DNA of 12,633 bases, taken from positions 1 through 12,633 of the forward strand of contig CAMLJW010000113.1 of assembly GCA_946480485.1 (NCBI GenBank), read 5' to 3'. The notes below the pieces were generated by a model that saw only the letters and a program-made list of their open reading frames with translations, did no database searches and was not told the DNA's origin. The DNA is from an uncultured Streptomyces sp. (lineage in GTDB: Bacteria; Actinomycetota; Actinomycetes; Streptomycetales; Streptomycetaceae). Below, in pieces: positions 12,583 to 12,633 of the stretch (its first letter is position 1; the number at the start of each line of letters is the position of its first letter). The translations under genes were made by a program, and so were the position numbers.

Positions 12583-12633
12583 AGGGGTCCTCCGGTCGGG
12601 CTCGGGCTGGGTCAGTCCCCGCGCCGGACGGAG
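12583..12633 (-). other. Upstream edge of eboE; possible tail of preceding ebo gene
   Basis: One minus-strand frame ends in SVRRGD and TGA at 12614-12612, about 30 bases before the eboE start, which would suit the end of a co-transcribed upstream ebo gene. Only about six codons are visible, so this is a guess from spacing. Confidence 0.25.

Noticed and set aside
1..12633. CRISPR array, tRNA or rRNA genes
   Set aside because: No regularly spaced repeats, cloverleaf-like or rRNA-like sequence was seen on either strand.

Overview
The window looks like a chromosomal (possibly arm-region) segment of a high-GC actinomycete, most likely Streptomyces or a close relative. GC and third-codon-position GC are very high. 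Start codons include GTG and TTG, genes are coupled by ATGA or GTGA overlaps, and the ATPase / XRE-DUF5753 / DUF397 trio is typical of Streptomyces. No tRNA, rRNA or CRISPR array was seen.

Layout. (1) Positions 1-1122, minus strand, are a decayed edge: the start of a secreted protein that runs off the left end, a multiply frameshifted SGNH/GDSL-hydrolase remnant, and a 297-bp IS701-like miniature element with matching terminal inverted repeats on the plus strand. (2) 1196-1876 holds a lower-GC gene for a secreted four-cysteine protein and a small uncertain ORF, closed by a strong hairpin. (3) 1925-3675 is a regulatory module: XRE/DUF5753 and DUF397 genes on minus, and a divergent anti-sigma-like ATPase on plus. 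(4) 3842-7498 is the most interesting part. It is a tightly coupled three-gene plus-strand operon of a SAM methyltransferase, a large DUF4145(HEPN)-NACHT NTPase fused to an FGE-sulfatase/SUMF1-like C-terminal domain, and an 88-residue cold-shock/OB-like protein. Both junctions are 4-bp ATGA overlaps. The large gene carries an apparent one-base frameshift near 6091-6121. (5) 7559-8020 is a glyoxalase/VOC protein. (6) 8041-9900 is a transposon graveyard: a 5'-truncated ADP-ribosylglycohydrolase, an IS110 transposase remnant, small ORFs and a Tn3 (DUF4158) transposase remnant. (7) 9944-12582, minus strand, is the distal end of an ebo (metabolite traffic) cluster: eboE followed by an eboF-like phosphodiesterase.

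Working together. The domain logic of region 4 (NTP-driven STAND switch, HEPN RNase-like motif, lectin-fold FGE domain without the oxidase cysteines, methyltransferase, RNA-binding-like small protein) fits a sensor/effector conflict or signalling system. That is an inference from architecture; no function is shown by the sequence. The ATPase/XRE/DUF397 module next to it resembles widespread Streptomyces developmental or stress regulators and need not be functionally linked. The ebo genes belong to a metabolite export or processing cluster whose other members lie beyond the right edge.
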